Source: JBKDZL01 sp047971145
GTDB taxonomy: Bacteria > Bacillota_I > Bacilli_A > Erysipelotrichales > Erysipelotrichaceae
Assembly (NCBI GenBank): GCA_047971145.1
Contig: JBKDZL010000004.1
Span: forward strand, 1-47,106
Direction: 5' to 3'
DNA: 47,106 bases
Of this stretch, positions 25,493-34,357 are shown in pieces. Position 1 is the stretch's first letter. Every line of letters begins with the position of its first letter. The position numbers were made by a program, and so were the translations under genes. Below the pieces are notes generated by a model. The model saw only the letters and a list, made by a program, of their open reading frames with translations. It made no database searches and was not told the DNA's origin.

Positions 25493-25777
25493 ATGGACGA
25501 AAATAAAATTGATCAGTCGACTGGGCCTACGGTGAAAAGAATAAGGAGTAAGAATAAGTACTCGTTCAAGGAACTGTCTATTCTAAATACTTTTAATAAC
25601 TCTTCTATTTTATAATTCTTAAATTCGCTTCCAAATACTCAATATTTGATAGCTTCTGCTTCACACTTGGAAATGTTTGATATGCCAAATGCATTTGGAA
25701 AAATGTTCAGGGCAATAGTATTTCATTATATGGTGGAAAAACATATAATGTTTCAAGAAATTATTGGATCTTTTTAA
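25493..25777 (+). pseudogene. Broken small reading frame (one in-frame TAA)
   Basis: From ATG 25493 a frame of 95 codons runs to TAA 25775-25777 with a single interruption, TAA at 25613-25615. The first 40 residues (MDENKIDQSTGPTVKRIRSK...) are basic and hydrophilic; the rest (LPNTQYLIASASHLEMFDM ... FQEIIGSF) looks like an ordinary alpha-helical domain. A random frame this AT-rich should hold several stops, so the openness suggests a recently disabled gene. Alternatively only the 40-residue peptide is made. I recognise no family. Confidence 0.4.
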
Positions 25778-25778
25778 A

Positions 25779-25806
25779 TTGAAATATTTTTGATATAAGT
25801 TATAAT
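25779..25806 (+). promoter_or_regulatory. Strong promoter for the secreted-peptide pseudogene
   Basis: TTGAAA (25779-25784), a 16-nt spacer and TATAAT (25801-25806). About 90 nt of leader follows before the ATG at 25903. This may now drive the downstream lipoprotein/ABC genes. Confidence 0.6.
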
Positions 25807-25902
25807 GATGTTATATATAATTAAGATGAATACGTTTTTACCCTTTAGGATGAAGAATTAAAATGTTTCAAAAACTATTTTGTATAAGAAAGGATGGAAA
25901 TT

Positions 25903-26247
25903 ATGGAACTTAGCAAAAAAATATTTAAAATTATATTAGTATTAACACTGATGTTTGGTTTATTTGTTGCTAAGAAATCTGAAATTGGTGCATAAAGAGC
26001 AACATCAACTAGATCAATAAGTGGATACACACTCTCAGCAAGAGCTAACTTACCTTACAGAACAGATTCAAGTAGAGGGGGCATCTAAAAGGTGTAAGCT
26101 ATATATTATGGTTCCAAAAACAACAATAAAATTACTGTGAGTTGGGAATTCTACTCAATTGATGATTTATCTATTTATGTAGGTATGTACTCAACAGCGT
26201 CCTTTAGCAAAGGCAATAGTTATTATTCAACAACTGTAAAAATTTAA
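25903..26247 (+). pseudogene. Degraded small secreted peptide gene (three in-frame TAA)
   Basis: ATG 25903 with AAGGATGG ahead opens a 115-codon frame ending at TAA 26245-26247. It encodes a classical signal peptide (basic MELSKKIFK, then a hydrophobic LVLTLMFGLFVA core) and a mature part rich in Ser, Tyr, Lys and Asn ending NSYYSTTVKI. The frame is broken at codon 31 and twice near codon 60, each time by TAA, which fits former CAA glutamine codons. The layout (secreted peptide, then lipoprotein, ABC ATPase, permease) resembles bacteriocin loci; a lactococcin 972-type identity is only a guess. Intact real genes here also stop with TAA, so recoding is not supported. Confidence 0.6.
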
Positions 26248-26267
26248 TAAGTATTTAGGAGATAAAA

Positions 26268-27743
26268 ATGAAAAAAGCGATAACGTATATATTGATTATA
26301 ATACAGGTATTTATGTTGGTGGGTTGCAGTGATGAAGCTACTTTAGAAAAATTTGATAATGCAATAATTTCCTCAAATTTTGAAAGAACATTAAATAGCT
26401 ATTATTATGAAGATAATGGTTCTATAGCACTTACTATATACACTTTTTCTGATGAAATATCGCCTATTATAACTGTTGCTTTACAAAATTTACTAGAGAA
26501 AAAAAACATTGATATAGAGCAGTTATCCGAGAAACAGAATCCCTATTATTTTTCAATTTTAAAATCAATATATAGCAAAGAAAATAATATTGATATAAAA
26601 CTTTTGACAGATAAAAGTAATGAATATGATTTTTTTCTAGCATTCAACACAGCAACCCTTTTAAATGATGAGAAGTGTATTAGTGAATTGAAAGAGATTT
26701 ATCTTGCTAACAAAATTGAAAACGATTCTTTTGCTGAAAATATTTATCGGGAAATAAACAACAAGTTTGTTGTATCAAAAAATAAGAGTTCATTAGATAG
26801 TGATAATAAAAAGTATTTAGCTAATATTGCTATTGATTTAAAGTTTGATTTTAATGTAATTATTGAATTAGAAGCATGTTTAAACTATTTAAATGAATTC
26901 AATGTAGAATTTAATAAAAATGATCTACAATCAATTTATAATTCTTTATCTACTGATGACAATCAAATGTTTATGTTGTCTCAAACAGATATATTAACTT
27001 CGCAATATATAAACTGCATTAATATTATAAATAAATTATTGAAACCAAATGTTAGTTTAGCGGATAGTTTCTATGAAAAATATGAAGCGGAAAGCAAGCT
27101 ATGTTATAAAGGTTTAAATTTTGAAATTGGTAGTGTGAAAAATTTAGCCCTTTATTTAACTGGATTGCATTATTCTCTAGATTCTGATAATGAGATATTG
27201 TATAATCAACTACTTACATTTATAAATCAAATAGACAGTAGTATAAATAAAGAAGACGCAACCAGTTTATTTTATTACAACTATATTTGTCAGAAATTAA
27301 ATATGAATGGATCATCTTTTAGTGATGAAGTTGATAAAACCCTTAATGAAAATAAGATTATAGAAATTTACTTTAAATTAAAGAATAATGGTGAAACATT
27401 AGGAAGAATAGATTTATCTACTTATGATGAATTATCTAAATTACTTTACTTAGATGTCTGCCATGATAAAGAATATATATCTGAAAGCCTAGTGGATTTT
27501 GAAATATGGGATTTAAAAGATGCAAAGGAATTTCCGTTTATGCTAAATTTATATACAGCAGTATTATTAAAAAACAATCTATTAGCAGATGATAGTATAA
27601 AAAATATAAATGAGTATATTGAAAGCCAAGAAAATATTTATGGGTATAAAGGACTTGCGGATAACTATGATATGGAAGCAAGTGTATATTATACAAATAT
27701 AATCAATATGATAGAGAGCGGGTATGATAGTGGGCTTCGTTAA
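26268..27743 (+). CDS. Large lipoprotein of an accessory ABC locus, function unknown
   Basis: A 491-residue lipoprotein (signal ending MLVGCS). The mature part is predicted from composition to be mostly alpha-helical, rich in Asn, Asp, Leu and Ile, with no motif I recognise; repeated helical stretches could be a TPR-like or prenyltransferase-like scaffold. TTAGGAG precedes the ATG. Its 3' end overlaps the ATPase gene by 20 bases, so it belongs to that transporter. Isoleucine is often encoded by ATA, more so than in the core genes, which suggests foreign origin. A role in binding a peptide at the cell surface (immunity or export) is inference. Confidence 0.7.
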   Translation: MKKAITYILIIIQVFMLVGCSDEATLEKFDNAIISSNFERTLNSYYYEDNGSIALTIYTFSDEISPIITVALQNLLEKKNIDIEQLSEKQNPYYFSILKSIYSKENNIDIKLLTDKSNEYDFFLAFNTATLLNDEKCISELKEIYLANKIENDSFAENIYREINNKFVVSKNKSSLDSDNKKYLANIAIDLKFDFNVIIELEACLNYLNEFNVEFNKNDLQSIYNSLSTDDNQMFMLSQTDILTSQYINCINIINKLLKPNVSLADSFYEKYEAESKLCYKGLNFEIGSVKNLALYLTGLHYSLDSDNEILYNQLLTFINQIDSSINKEDATSLFYYNYICQKLNMNGSSFSDEVDKTLNENKIIEIYFKLKNNGETLGRIDLSTYDELSKLLYLDVCHDKEYISESLVDFEIWDLKDAKEFPFMLNLYTAVLLKNNLLADDSIKNINEYIESQENIYGYKGLADNYDMEASVYYTNIINMIESGYDSGLR

Positions 27744-28383
27744 ATTAGAATTAAAAAATATTTCATTGAACATAGCAAATAAAAATATAATTAATAATGT
27801 CAATATTAAATTTGAAAACAATTTAATATATTCACTTGTTGGTAAAAGTGGAACAGGAAAAACTTCATTATTAAATATTATAAATTTTTTGTATACTCCC
27901 AGCAGTGGAAAAATCATTTTTGATGGTAAAGAAGTTTGTATTACTGATGAAACTGAAATTGCTAGATTACGTTGTACCGAAATAACATATTTTCAACAAG
28001 ATTTATCTTTTATAGAAGGTTTAACAGTATTAGAAAATTTAGAATGTTTCTCTAAAATTAAAAATGTAGTGTTCGAAAAAAAAGATATTTTGAGACTTGC
28101 TAAAAAATTAGATATATTAGATATATTAGATCAAAATGTTTCAGTTTTATCTGGTGGTGAAAGACAACGAGCTGCATTTTTAAAACTTTTGTTTTTGCCA
28201 TCATCTTTAATACTGATTGATGAGCCGACCAACAATCTAGATAGAGAAAATATGAATATTATTTTAGATTCGATTAAGCTATTAAAAGATATGAGAAAAA
28301 CAATTATAGTTGTCTCACATTCAGAGGAAGTTGAAAAAATTGCTGATGTTTGTTTCAAAATGGAGAATATAAATGAAAAATAG
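27724..28383 (+). CDS. ABC transporter ATP-binding protein (MacB/LolD-like)
   Basis: A 219-residue ATPase. Walker A GKSGTGKTS, Q-loop FQQDL, signature LSGGERQRAAF, Walker B LILIDEPTNNLD and the switch His in VVSHSEE are all intact. The size and sequence pattern match the MacB/LolD/BceA class that partners FtsX-like permeases. The ATG at 27724 overlaps the lipoprotein gene; a GTG at 27730 is an alternative. The stop overlaps the permease start by 11 bases, so the three proteins are made together. Confidence 0.9.
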   Translation: MIVGFVKLELKNISLNIANKNIINNVNIKFENNLIYSLVGKSGTGKTSLLNIINFLYTPSSGKIIFDGKEVCITDETEIARLRCTEITYFQQDLSFIEGLTVLENLECFSKIKNVVFEKKDILRLAKKLDILDILDQNVSVLSGGERQRAAFLKLLFLPSSLILIDEPTNNLDRENMNIILDSIKLLKDMRKTIIVVSHSEEVEKIADVCFKMENINEK

Positions 28384-29488
28384 GATATTAAACTACACTG
28401 TTGTAAAGCACAAGAAAAAATATCAGGTGATTACAACTTTTATATTTATATCAGTAGTTCTTTTAAATTTGATTTTACAAACAATGGCAATTAGCACAAA
28501 AACATTAAAAAATGAAATGCTAAATAACACTACACTATCATTAATTTTAATGCAAGATTATGATAATGAAAATCAACCGTATGATTTAAATCTAGATCAG
28601 ATAAAAAATATTGAAAATGTACAATATGCAAGTAAAATAAAGCCATTAGCTTTGATAGCTGAGGATGGCAGCAAAAACCAAGAAGGATTTATTACATATG
28701 CGATTGAGGCGGAGTATTCGTATTATATTGGTATAGAAAGCATGGAAGATGACAAAACATATTGTTCTACAAACCAATATAATAATGTAGAGAATTTCAA
28801 ATTCTTAGATATTGAGAGTGACATTACTTTAATTAACTATGATTTTGATCCTCCAATGATTTTTTCAGATAGTTGTTTTATGAGTAAAAATACCTATGAT
28901 AGGTTGATGAGTGAGCTTCCTTCCACTTATACAGAATTTGTTGTTCCAGAATATATTATTGGCGTTAATAATGTTAAAAATGTTTATGGTGTTGTGAGAG
29001 AACTTGATGGATTGTATACAGATGATACAACAATGTTTATGTATCAAGCTAATGGTCTTGAAGGATTAATAGGAGATGCTTCAAATTTATTAATTATTTT
29101 AACTTCAATTTTTGTGATGTTTATTATTTTTAATACAATAATTATATTTTTCTTATCATCTTCATTGGTATCAGAATTAAGTAAAGATTTAATGGTTCTA
29201 TACTTAAATGGAATGTCTCGAAAAAGTATCTCAAATGAATTGAGTAAAACTTGCAGAAATCGCTTTACTAAAGCAATAATAATTGCGAGTGTTATATCAA
29301 TTATCGTATTTTTAGCTATAGTTAAATTTATTTTTAAATTGGCGATAGGTTGGGATTTATTATTCACATTAATTCTAATTGATACTCTAGTTATTATTTT
29401 AAATACTCAGACAATTAGTATATTTATTCATAGGATGGTTAAAAAGAAAACTTCGAATGAAAACATTTCTAGAATTCTAAGGACCTAA
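28373..29488 (+). CDS. FtsX-like ABC permease of the accessory locus
   Basis: A 371-residue membrane protein with one N-terminal helix (about 19-42), a large extracytoplasmic domain (about 43-225) and three C-terminal helices, the topology of MacB/LolC/FtsX permeases. Such systems use mechanical force to release or expel substrates rather than channel them. TGGAGAAT precedes the ATG, which overlaps the ATPase stop. Sequence divergence is high and I assign it by topology and its ATPase partner. With the upstream lipoprotein it may form an immunity or peptide-handling complex. Confidence 0.75.
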   Translation: MKNRILNYTVVKHKKKYQVITTFIFISVVLLNLILQTMAISTKTLKNEMLNNTTLSLILMQDYDNENQPYDLNLDQIKNIENVQYASKIKPLALIAEDGSKNQEGFITYAIEAEYSYYIGIESMEDDKTYCSTNQYNNVENFKFLDIESDITLINYDFDPPMIFSDSCFMSKNTYDRLMSELPSTYTEFVVPEYIIGVNNVKNVYGVVRELDGLYTDDTTMFMYQANGLEGLIGDASNLLIILTSIFVMFIIFNTIIIFFLSSSLVSELSKDLMVLYLNGMSRKSISNELSKTCRNRFTKAIIIASVISIIVFLAIVKFIFKLAIGWDLLFTLILIDTLVIILNTQTISIFIHRMVKKKTSNENISRILRT

Positions 29489-29556
29489 TATAGAATTTCT
29501 TCGCAAAGGATGTTTATTTAATATACTTACTAGTAACCTCTTAGTAATGTTAATTA

Positions 29557-29565
29557 TGATATAAT
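29557..29565 (+). promoter_or_regulatory. Extended -10 promoter of the GNAT gene, leaderless-type
   Basis: TGATATAAT, with TATAAT at 29560-29565, followed by 6 nt and the ATG at 29572. No ribosome site. Confidence 0.6.
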
Positions 29566-29571
29566 TTTATT

Positions 29572-29997
29572 ATGATAAGAAAAGCTAGAAAAAATGATTT
29601 TAAGTCCATTTATCTTTTAATTAATCAATTGAAACAAACCACCTTTATTGAAAGTAAATTTCAAGAAACTTTTAGTGATATTATTGATGATAATGATAAA
29701 ATGTTTTATGTTTTTGAAGATAATAATCAAATTAAAGGTTTTATTTCTTGCTATATCAAGAAAACACTTCATCACAATGGTATCAGTGGTGAAATAATTG
29801 AATTAGTTGTTCTAAAAGAATTTCAAGGACAAGGCATTGGAAGTAAGTTATTAGTTTTTATTGAAGAGTTAGCCCATAAGAAAGGTTTCTTAGAAATAGA
29901 ATTATCATCAGGAAAACTGCGAACTGATGCACATTGTTTTTATCAACAGCATGGTTTTATTAATGATCATTTTAATTTAATTAAAAAGCTTTGTTAA
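29572..29997 (+). CDS. GNAT-family N-acetyltransferase
   Basis: A 141-residue acetyl-CoA-dependent acetyltransferase. The acetyl-CoA pyrophosphate loop is visible as EFQGQGIGSKLL (motif A, about residues 83-94), preceded by the ELVVLKE strand and followed by the FYQQHGF motif B segment. The substrate is unknown. It has its own leaderless-type promoter and stands alone between the accessory island and glyS. Confidence 0.88.
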   Translation: MIRKARKNDFKSIYLLINQLKQTTFIESKFQETFSDIIDDNDKMFYVFEDNNQIKGFISCYIKKTLHHNGISGEIIELVVLKEFQGQGIGSKLLVFIEELAHKKGFLEIELSSGKLRTDAHCFYQQHGFINDHFNLIKKLC

Positions 29998-30008
29998 TTG
30001 AGTTATTA

Positions 30009-30037
30009 TTGAAAATATTGCTTATTAATGGTATTAT
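30009..30037 (+). promoter_or_regulatory. Promoter of glyS-dnaG-rpoD-trmK
   Basis: TTGAAA (30009-30014), a 17-nt spacer and TATTAT (30032-30037), with the start near 30044 and AAAGGAG before the ATG at 30067. The leader is far too short for a T-box. Confidence 0.65.
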
Positions 30038-30066
30038 TTAATAAAGATAAAGGAGTCATTTTTATA

Positions 30067-31437
30067 ATGGAAAAATATAATTTTGAAGAGATAGTTACCC
30101 ATTTAAAAACTAGTGGTTTTGTCTTTCCGGGTTCACAGATTTATGGTGGACTTGCGAATTCTTGGGATTTTGGTCCACTAGGTGTTTTGCTGAAAGATAA
30201 TATCAAGAATTTGTGGAAGCAAAAGTTCATTCAAGAGGATACCAATAATGTTCAAGTTCAGGCAGCTATTTTAATGAATCCTAAAGTATGGCAGGCAAGT
30301 GGTCATTTAGGTGGTTTTTCTGATCCTTTAATGGACTGTCGCAATTGTAAAAGTCGCTATAGAGCTGATAAGTTAATAGAAGATAGTGGTAGTAATATCA
30401 ACCCCGAATCATTAAATATTGAGCAAATGCAAGACTATATTAAACAGCACAAGATTGCATGTCCAAAATGTGATAGTCATGATTTCACTAATATTAGACA
30501 ATTTAACTTAATGTTTAAGACGCAAATTGGTGTTACTGATGATTCTAGTAATGATATCTACTTAAGACCTGAAACTGCGCAGGGCATGTTTGTTAACTTT
30601 AAAAATGTTCAAAGAAGTATGAGAAAGAAATTACCTTTTGGCATTGGACAAATTGGTAAAAGCTTCCGTAATGAAATTACCCCTGGCAACTTCATTTTTC
30701 GTACTAGAGAATTTGAACAAATGGAATTAGAATTCTTTTGTAAGCCTGATGATGATTTGAAGTGGTATAAATATTGGCAAGAATTTTGTTATAAATGGAT
30801 TACAAATTTAGGGGTAGCTGAGCAAAACTTACGCTTGAGAGAACATGATTTAGAAGAACTCTCACACTATTCGAAAGCAACCTGTGATATTGAATATCAA
30901 TACCCTTTTGGTTGGGGTGAATTATGGGGAATTGCTTGTCGTAGTGATTATGATTTAAAACAACATCAAGAGCATTCTAAAGAATCTTTAGAATATTTAG
31001 ATCCTGTAAGTAATGAAAAGTTATTAGCTTATTGTGTTGAACCTGCAGTAGGTGTTGAGCGTTTATTTTTGATGTTTGTCAGCGACGCTTATTATAAAGA
31101 AAAATTAGATAATGAAGAGCGCTTAGTAATGAAATTACATCCCGCGCTTGCTCCTTACAAGGCAGCTATCTTGCCTTTAAGTAAGAAGTTAAGTGAGCCT
31201 GCACAAAAATTGCGTAATGATTTAGCTACTTTATTTAGTGTAGAATATGATGAATCAGGTAGTATTGGTAAGCGTTATCGTCGACAAGATGCGATTGGGA
31301 CTCCATATTGTATTACTTTTGATTTTGATAGTCTAGATGATGAAGCAGTGACTATTAGAGATCGAGATACTATGGAACAAACCAGAATACCAATCAAGGA
31401 ATTAGTTAATTTTTTACAGGAAAAAGTTAGAATTTAA
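30067..31437 (+). CDS. glyS: Glycyl-tRNA synthetase, dimeric (alpha2) type
   Basis: Charges tRNA-Gly with glycine. I start at ATG 30067 (AAAGGAG about 12 nt upstream; MEKYNFEEIVTHLK), giving 456 residues. It is a class II synthetase: motif 2 is FRNEITPGNFIFRTREFE, motif 3 includes EPAVGVERL, and the KRYRRQDAIGTPYC anticodon-binding region follows. CRNCKSRYRADK and ACPKC give a zinc-ribbon-like insertion. This is the single-chain type rather than the GlyQ/GlyS tetramer of Bacillus. The stop overlaps the dnaG start. Confidence 0.96.
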   Translation: MEKYNFEEIVTHLKTSGFVFPGSQIYGGLANSWDFGPLGVLLKDNIKNLWKQKFIQEDTNNVQVQAAILMNPKVWQASGHLGGFSDPLMDCRNCKSRYRADKLIEDSGSNINPESLNIEQMQDYIKQHKIACPKCDSHDFTNIRQFNLMFKTQIGVTDDSSNDIYLRPETAQGMFVNFKNVQRSMRKKLPFGIGQIGKSFRNEITPGNFIFRTREFEQMELEFFCKPDDDLKWYKYWQEFCYKWITNLGVAEQNLRLREHDLEELSHYSKATCDIEYQYPFGWGELWGIACRSDYDLKQHQEHSKESLEYLDPVSNEKLLAYCVEPAVGVERLFLMFVSDAYYKEKLDNEERLVMKLHPALAPYKAAILPLSKKLSEPAQKLRNDLATLFSVEYDESGSIGKRYRRQDAIGTPYCITFDFDSLDDEAVTIRDRDTMEQTRIPIKELVNFLQEKVRI

Positions 31438-33170
31438 TGCCAAAAATAGACCCTAGTATCATTGATGATATCAGAAAAAATGTAAATATTGCTGATGTAA
31501 TAGAACATTATGTTCCCGTTGTTAGAAGAGGAAGATCTGTTAGGTGTGTTTGTCCCTTTCATGATGATCATGATCCTTCTTTATCAATTTCTGAGGAAAA
31601 ACAAATATATAAGTGTTTTGTTTGTGAGGCAGCTGGTAATGTTTTCTCTTTTGTGCAGGACTTTGAAAATATCAGTTTCTTAGCAGCCGTAAAAAAAGTC
31701 AGTGAAATCGCAAATATTCCTTTTGATTATGAAATTTCAACTAAACGCATTGAAAACTATAATAGTGAATTTGATCGCTACTATAATATAATGGCTGATA
31801 GCTGTAATTTTTTCGAATATCAACTACAACTCCCAACTAATAAAAAATATTTAAATTATTTGTTAGCTAGAGGCTTAGATGAAACTTTAATTAAAAAATT
31901 TAAAATTGGATATAACCCTCATGGTGATGTTTTGAATGATTTTTTATTAAAGAAAAAATATCATAATAATGAATTAGTAAAAGTCAATTTAATTAATGAA
32001 AATGGCAGTGATGTTTTTAAAGATCGCATAACTTTTCCTTTGATTGATCAGCATAATAATGTTGTTGGCTATACTGCCCGCTCCTTAAATGGTAATACTA
32101 CTGCTAAATATATTAATACTGCAACTTCAAATATTTATCAAAAAAGTAATTTAGTTTATAATTACTTAGTTGCGAATCCAGCTTGTAAAAAAATGAAAAA
32201 GGTTATTGTTTGTGAGGGGGTCATGGATGTTATTGCCTTTGCCAAAGTAGGGATAAACCATGTAGTCGCAACTTTAGGGACTGCCTGTACAATTGAACAG
32301 CTCAAGCAAATTAGAAGACTCTCATCAAGAATTATTATTTTCTATGATGGTGATAATGCTGGTCAAAATGCTACTTATCGTTTAGGACAAATTGCTAGTG
32401 AAAATAATATTATTGTAGAAATGGTTGATAATCATACAATTTTAGATCCTGATGATATCATAGCTAAACACTCAGCTGCTGAGTTGGAATTAATGAGTGA
32501 TAAAACTTTGCACTGGATAGAATTTTTGCTAAAATATTTACCTAAACAATTTGGTATCAGCAATTTTGCTCAAAAAGAAAGAATAGCTCGAGAAATTGGC
32601 TCATATATTCAAAAACTTAATGATGAAAATGCGCAAAAATATTTCTCTGATAAATTATTTGAATTAACTGGTATCAATTATAATTATGCTAAAGTTACAA
32701 TACCAACTGAGAAAAGATTTTTAAAACCAGAAGCTCATGATAGTGAAATTAAAAAACAGAAGTCAATAATTAGTCAATTGACTAAATCATCAGAGGCAAT
32801 TTGCTTGTTCCAAAATGAATTAGGATTTTTGCCAGATGAGCGCTTGAATAGGCTTGCAGTTTTATTGGTAAGTGCGTATAATAACAAATTGAGTACTTTT
32901 GTTGATGAGGCTGCTTGGTTTAGTGTAGTGGAGCAAAAAGAGTTAAGGGAATTATTATCAGAAATAATGCACTCTGATCAGTTTGAAAAAGAATATTCAG
33001 AAAAAATATTATTGGGAGCAATTAATAGTGTTAAAAGAGCTGAAATACAGTCGCAAATCCGTAGGATTAGAATGGACTTAGCTCAGACTTTAGATCCGAA
33101 AAAACAAGAAGAGTTTGCTAAGAAAATATTAGAATTAAAACGTAAAGAAGTAGAATCAAAGGAGGCATAG
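31437..33170 (+). CDS. dnaG: DNA primase
   Basis: Makes RNA primers at the replication fork. It has 577 residues: a CHC2 zinc finger (C39, H42, C60, C63), the RNA polymerase domain, a Toprim domain with CEGVMDVIA and YDGDNAGQNA supplying the acidic metal ligands, and a C-terminal helicase-interaction domain. The length is normal for Firmicutes. It starts on the last base of the glyS stop and is followed 2 nt later by rpoD, the conserved dnaG-sigA pair. Confidence 0.97.
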   Translation: MPKIDPSIIDDIRKNVNIADVIEHYVPVVRRGRSVRCVCPFHDDHDPSLSISEEKQIYKCFVCEAAGNVFSFVQDFENISFLAAVKKVSEIANIPFDYEISTKRIENYNSEFDRYYNIMADSCNFFEYQLQLPTNKKYLNYLLARGLDETLIKKFKIGYNPHGDVLNDFLLKKKYHNNELVKVNLINENGSDVFKDRITFPLIDQHNNVVGYTARSLNGNTTAKYINTATSNIYQKSNLVYNYLVANPACKKMKKVIVCEGVMDVIAFAKVGINHVVATLGTACTIEQLKQIRRLSSRIIIFYDGDNAGQNATYRLGQIASENNIIVEMVDNHTILDPDDIIAKHSAAELELMSDKTLHWIEFLLKYLPKQFGISNFAQKERIAREIGSYIQKLNDENAQKYFSDKLFELTGINYNYAKVTIPTEKRFLKPEAHDSEIKKQKSIISQLTKSSEAICLFQNELGFLPDERLNRLAVLLVSAYNNKLSTFVDEAAWFSVVEQKELRELLSEIMHSDQFEKEYSEKILLGAINSVKRAEIQSQIRRIRMDLAQTLDPKKQEEFAKKILELKRKEVESKEA

Positions 33171-33172
33171 GT

Positions 33173-34357
33173 ATGAAGAAGAGTAGTAAAAATCTAAATA
33201 ATCAGTATAAAACTTTAGATGAAATCAAAGCAGAGCTATTAAATAGATTTGAATCAGGTGAAGAAATTGATCAAGATTTAGTCTTGAAATTGGTCAAGAA
33301 TTTAGAGATGACAGATGAAGAATTCGAAGATTTTTGGCTTTGGTGTGGCGAGGAAGGTTTGACTAATGATGATGAGCCTGAGGATGTTAGTGAAGAGGAT
33401 ATCGATAATTTAGTCGAGGATGATGAGGACTTAATTGATGATGAGTCTGATGATGATGAAGAAGAAGAGCTATCACTTAAAGAAAAATATCAAGTTATTG
33501 ATTATAGTGACTCAGGTTTTACTAAGATCAATGATTCAGTAAAAATGTATTTAAAAACTATCGGTAGAGTGCCATTGCTTAATCCTGAAGATGAGCCAGA
33601 GTTAGCTCAAAAAATTAAAGAAGGTAATAAAGAAGCATATGATATTTTAGTAAATGCTAATTTAAGGTTAGTTGTTTCTATTGCTAAAAAATATGTCAAT
33701 AGAGGTTTAACTTTCTTAGATTTAATTCAAGAAGGAAACTTAGGTTTAATTAAAGCGGTTGAAAAATTTGATCATACTCGAGGTTTCAAGTTTTCAACAT
33801 ATGCTACTTGGTGGATTAGACAAGCTATCACTAGAGCAATTGCTGATCAAGCAAGAACTATTAGAATTCCTGTTCATTTGGTAGAAACTATTAATAAATT
33901 AACTAGAATTCAAAGGCAGTTGGTGCAAGAGTTTGGTCGTGATCCGAGTCCTGAGGAAATCGCAGCAAAAATGGAAAACATTACACCAGCTAAAGTAATA
34001 GAAATTCAAAAAATTGCCTTAGAACCAGTAGCATTAGATGCACCAATTGGTGAGGAAGAAGATAATCATTTAGGTGATTTTGTTGAAGATAAAGACGCTT
34101 TAGCACCAGATGATTATGCCAATAGTCAATTATTAAAAGAAGAAATAAATAAATTATTAAGCACATTATCTGCCAGAGAAGCTTCTGTTTTAAGATTACG
34201 TTATGGTTTAGATGATGGTCGCTCTCGCACTTTAGAAGAAGTGGGAAGAAATTTCAATGTTACTCGTGAGCGTATTAGACAAATTGAAAATAAAGTTTTA
34301 AAAAAATTAAAGCATCCTAATAAATCAAGAAATTTAAGAGATTATATTAATAAATAA
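33173..34357 (+). CDS. rpoD: Primary sigma factor RpoD/SigA
   Basis: The vegetative sigma factor that directs RNA polymerase to -35/-10 promoters. It has 394 residues: an N-terminal region 1.1-like part, a highly acidic linker (about 75-105, runs of Asp and Glu), region 2 with NLRLVVSIAKKY and the promoter-melting FSTYATWWIRQAITRA, region 3 and region 4 with the helix-turn-helix ending VTRERIRQIE. AAAGGAGG precedes the ATG. The intact region 2.4 and 4.2 agree with the TTGACA/TATAAT-like promoters seen here. Confidence 0.98.
   Translation: MKKSSKNLNNQYKTLDEIKAELLNRFESGEEIDQDLVLKLVKNLEMTDEEFEDFWLWCGEEGLTNDDEPEDVSEEDIDNLVEDDEDLIDDESDDDEEEELSLKEKYQVIDYSDSGFTKINDSVKMYLKTIGRVPLLNPEDEPELAQKIKEGNKEAYDILVNANLRLVVSIAKKYVNRGLTFLDLIQEGNLGLIKAVEKFDHTRGFKFSTYATWWIRQAITRAIADQARTIRIPVHLVETINKLTRIQRQLVQEFGRDPSPEEIAAKMENITPAKVIEIQKIALEPVALDAPIGEEEDNHLGDFVEDKDALAPDDYANSQLLKEEINKLLSTLSAREASVLRLRYGLDDGRSRTLEEVGRNFNVTRERIRQIENKVLKKLKHPNKSRNLRDYINK

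Noticed and set aside
25903..26247. Stop-codon reassignment (TAA read as an amino acid)
   Set aside because: Many intact housekeeping genes here end with TAA at the expected length, so TAA is a normal stop; decay explains the broken frames.
25903..26247. Firm assignment to lactococcin 972-type bacteriocins
   Set aside because: Only the locus layout and a vaguely similar tail support it; the family's Trp/Gly and His pattern is not visible.
29044..29367. 107-codon minus-strand frame opposite the island permease
   Set aside because: Antisense shadow of a membrane protein, low-complexity Ile/Lys composition and no start signals.
29998..30066. T-box leader before glyS
   Set aside because: The predicted 5' leader is about 23 nt and lacks specifier stem and T-box sequence.
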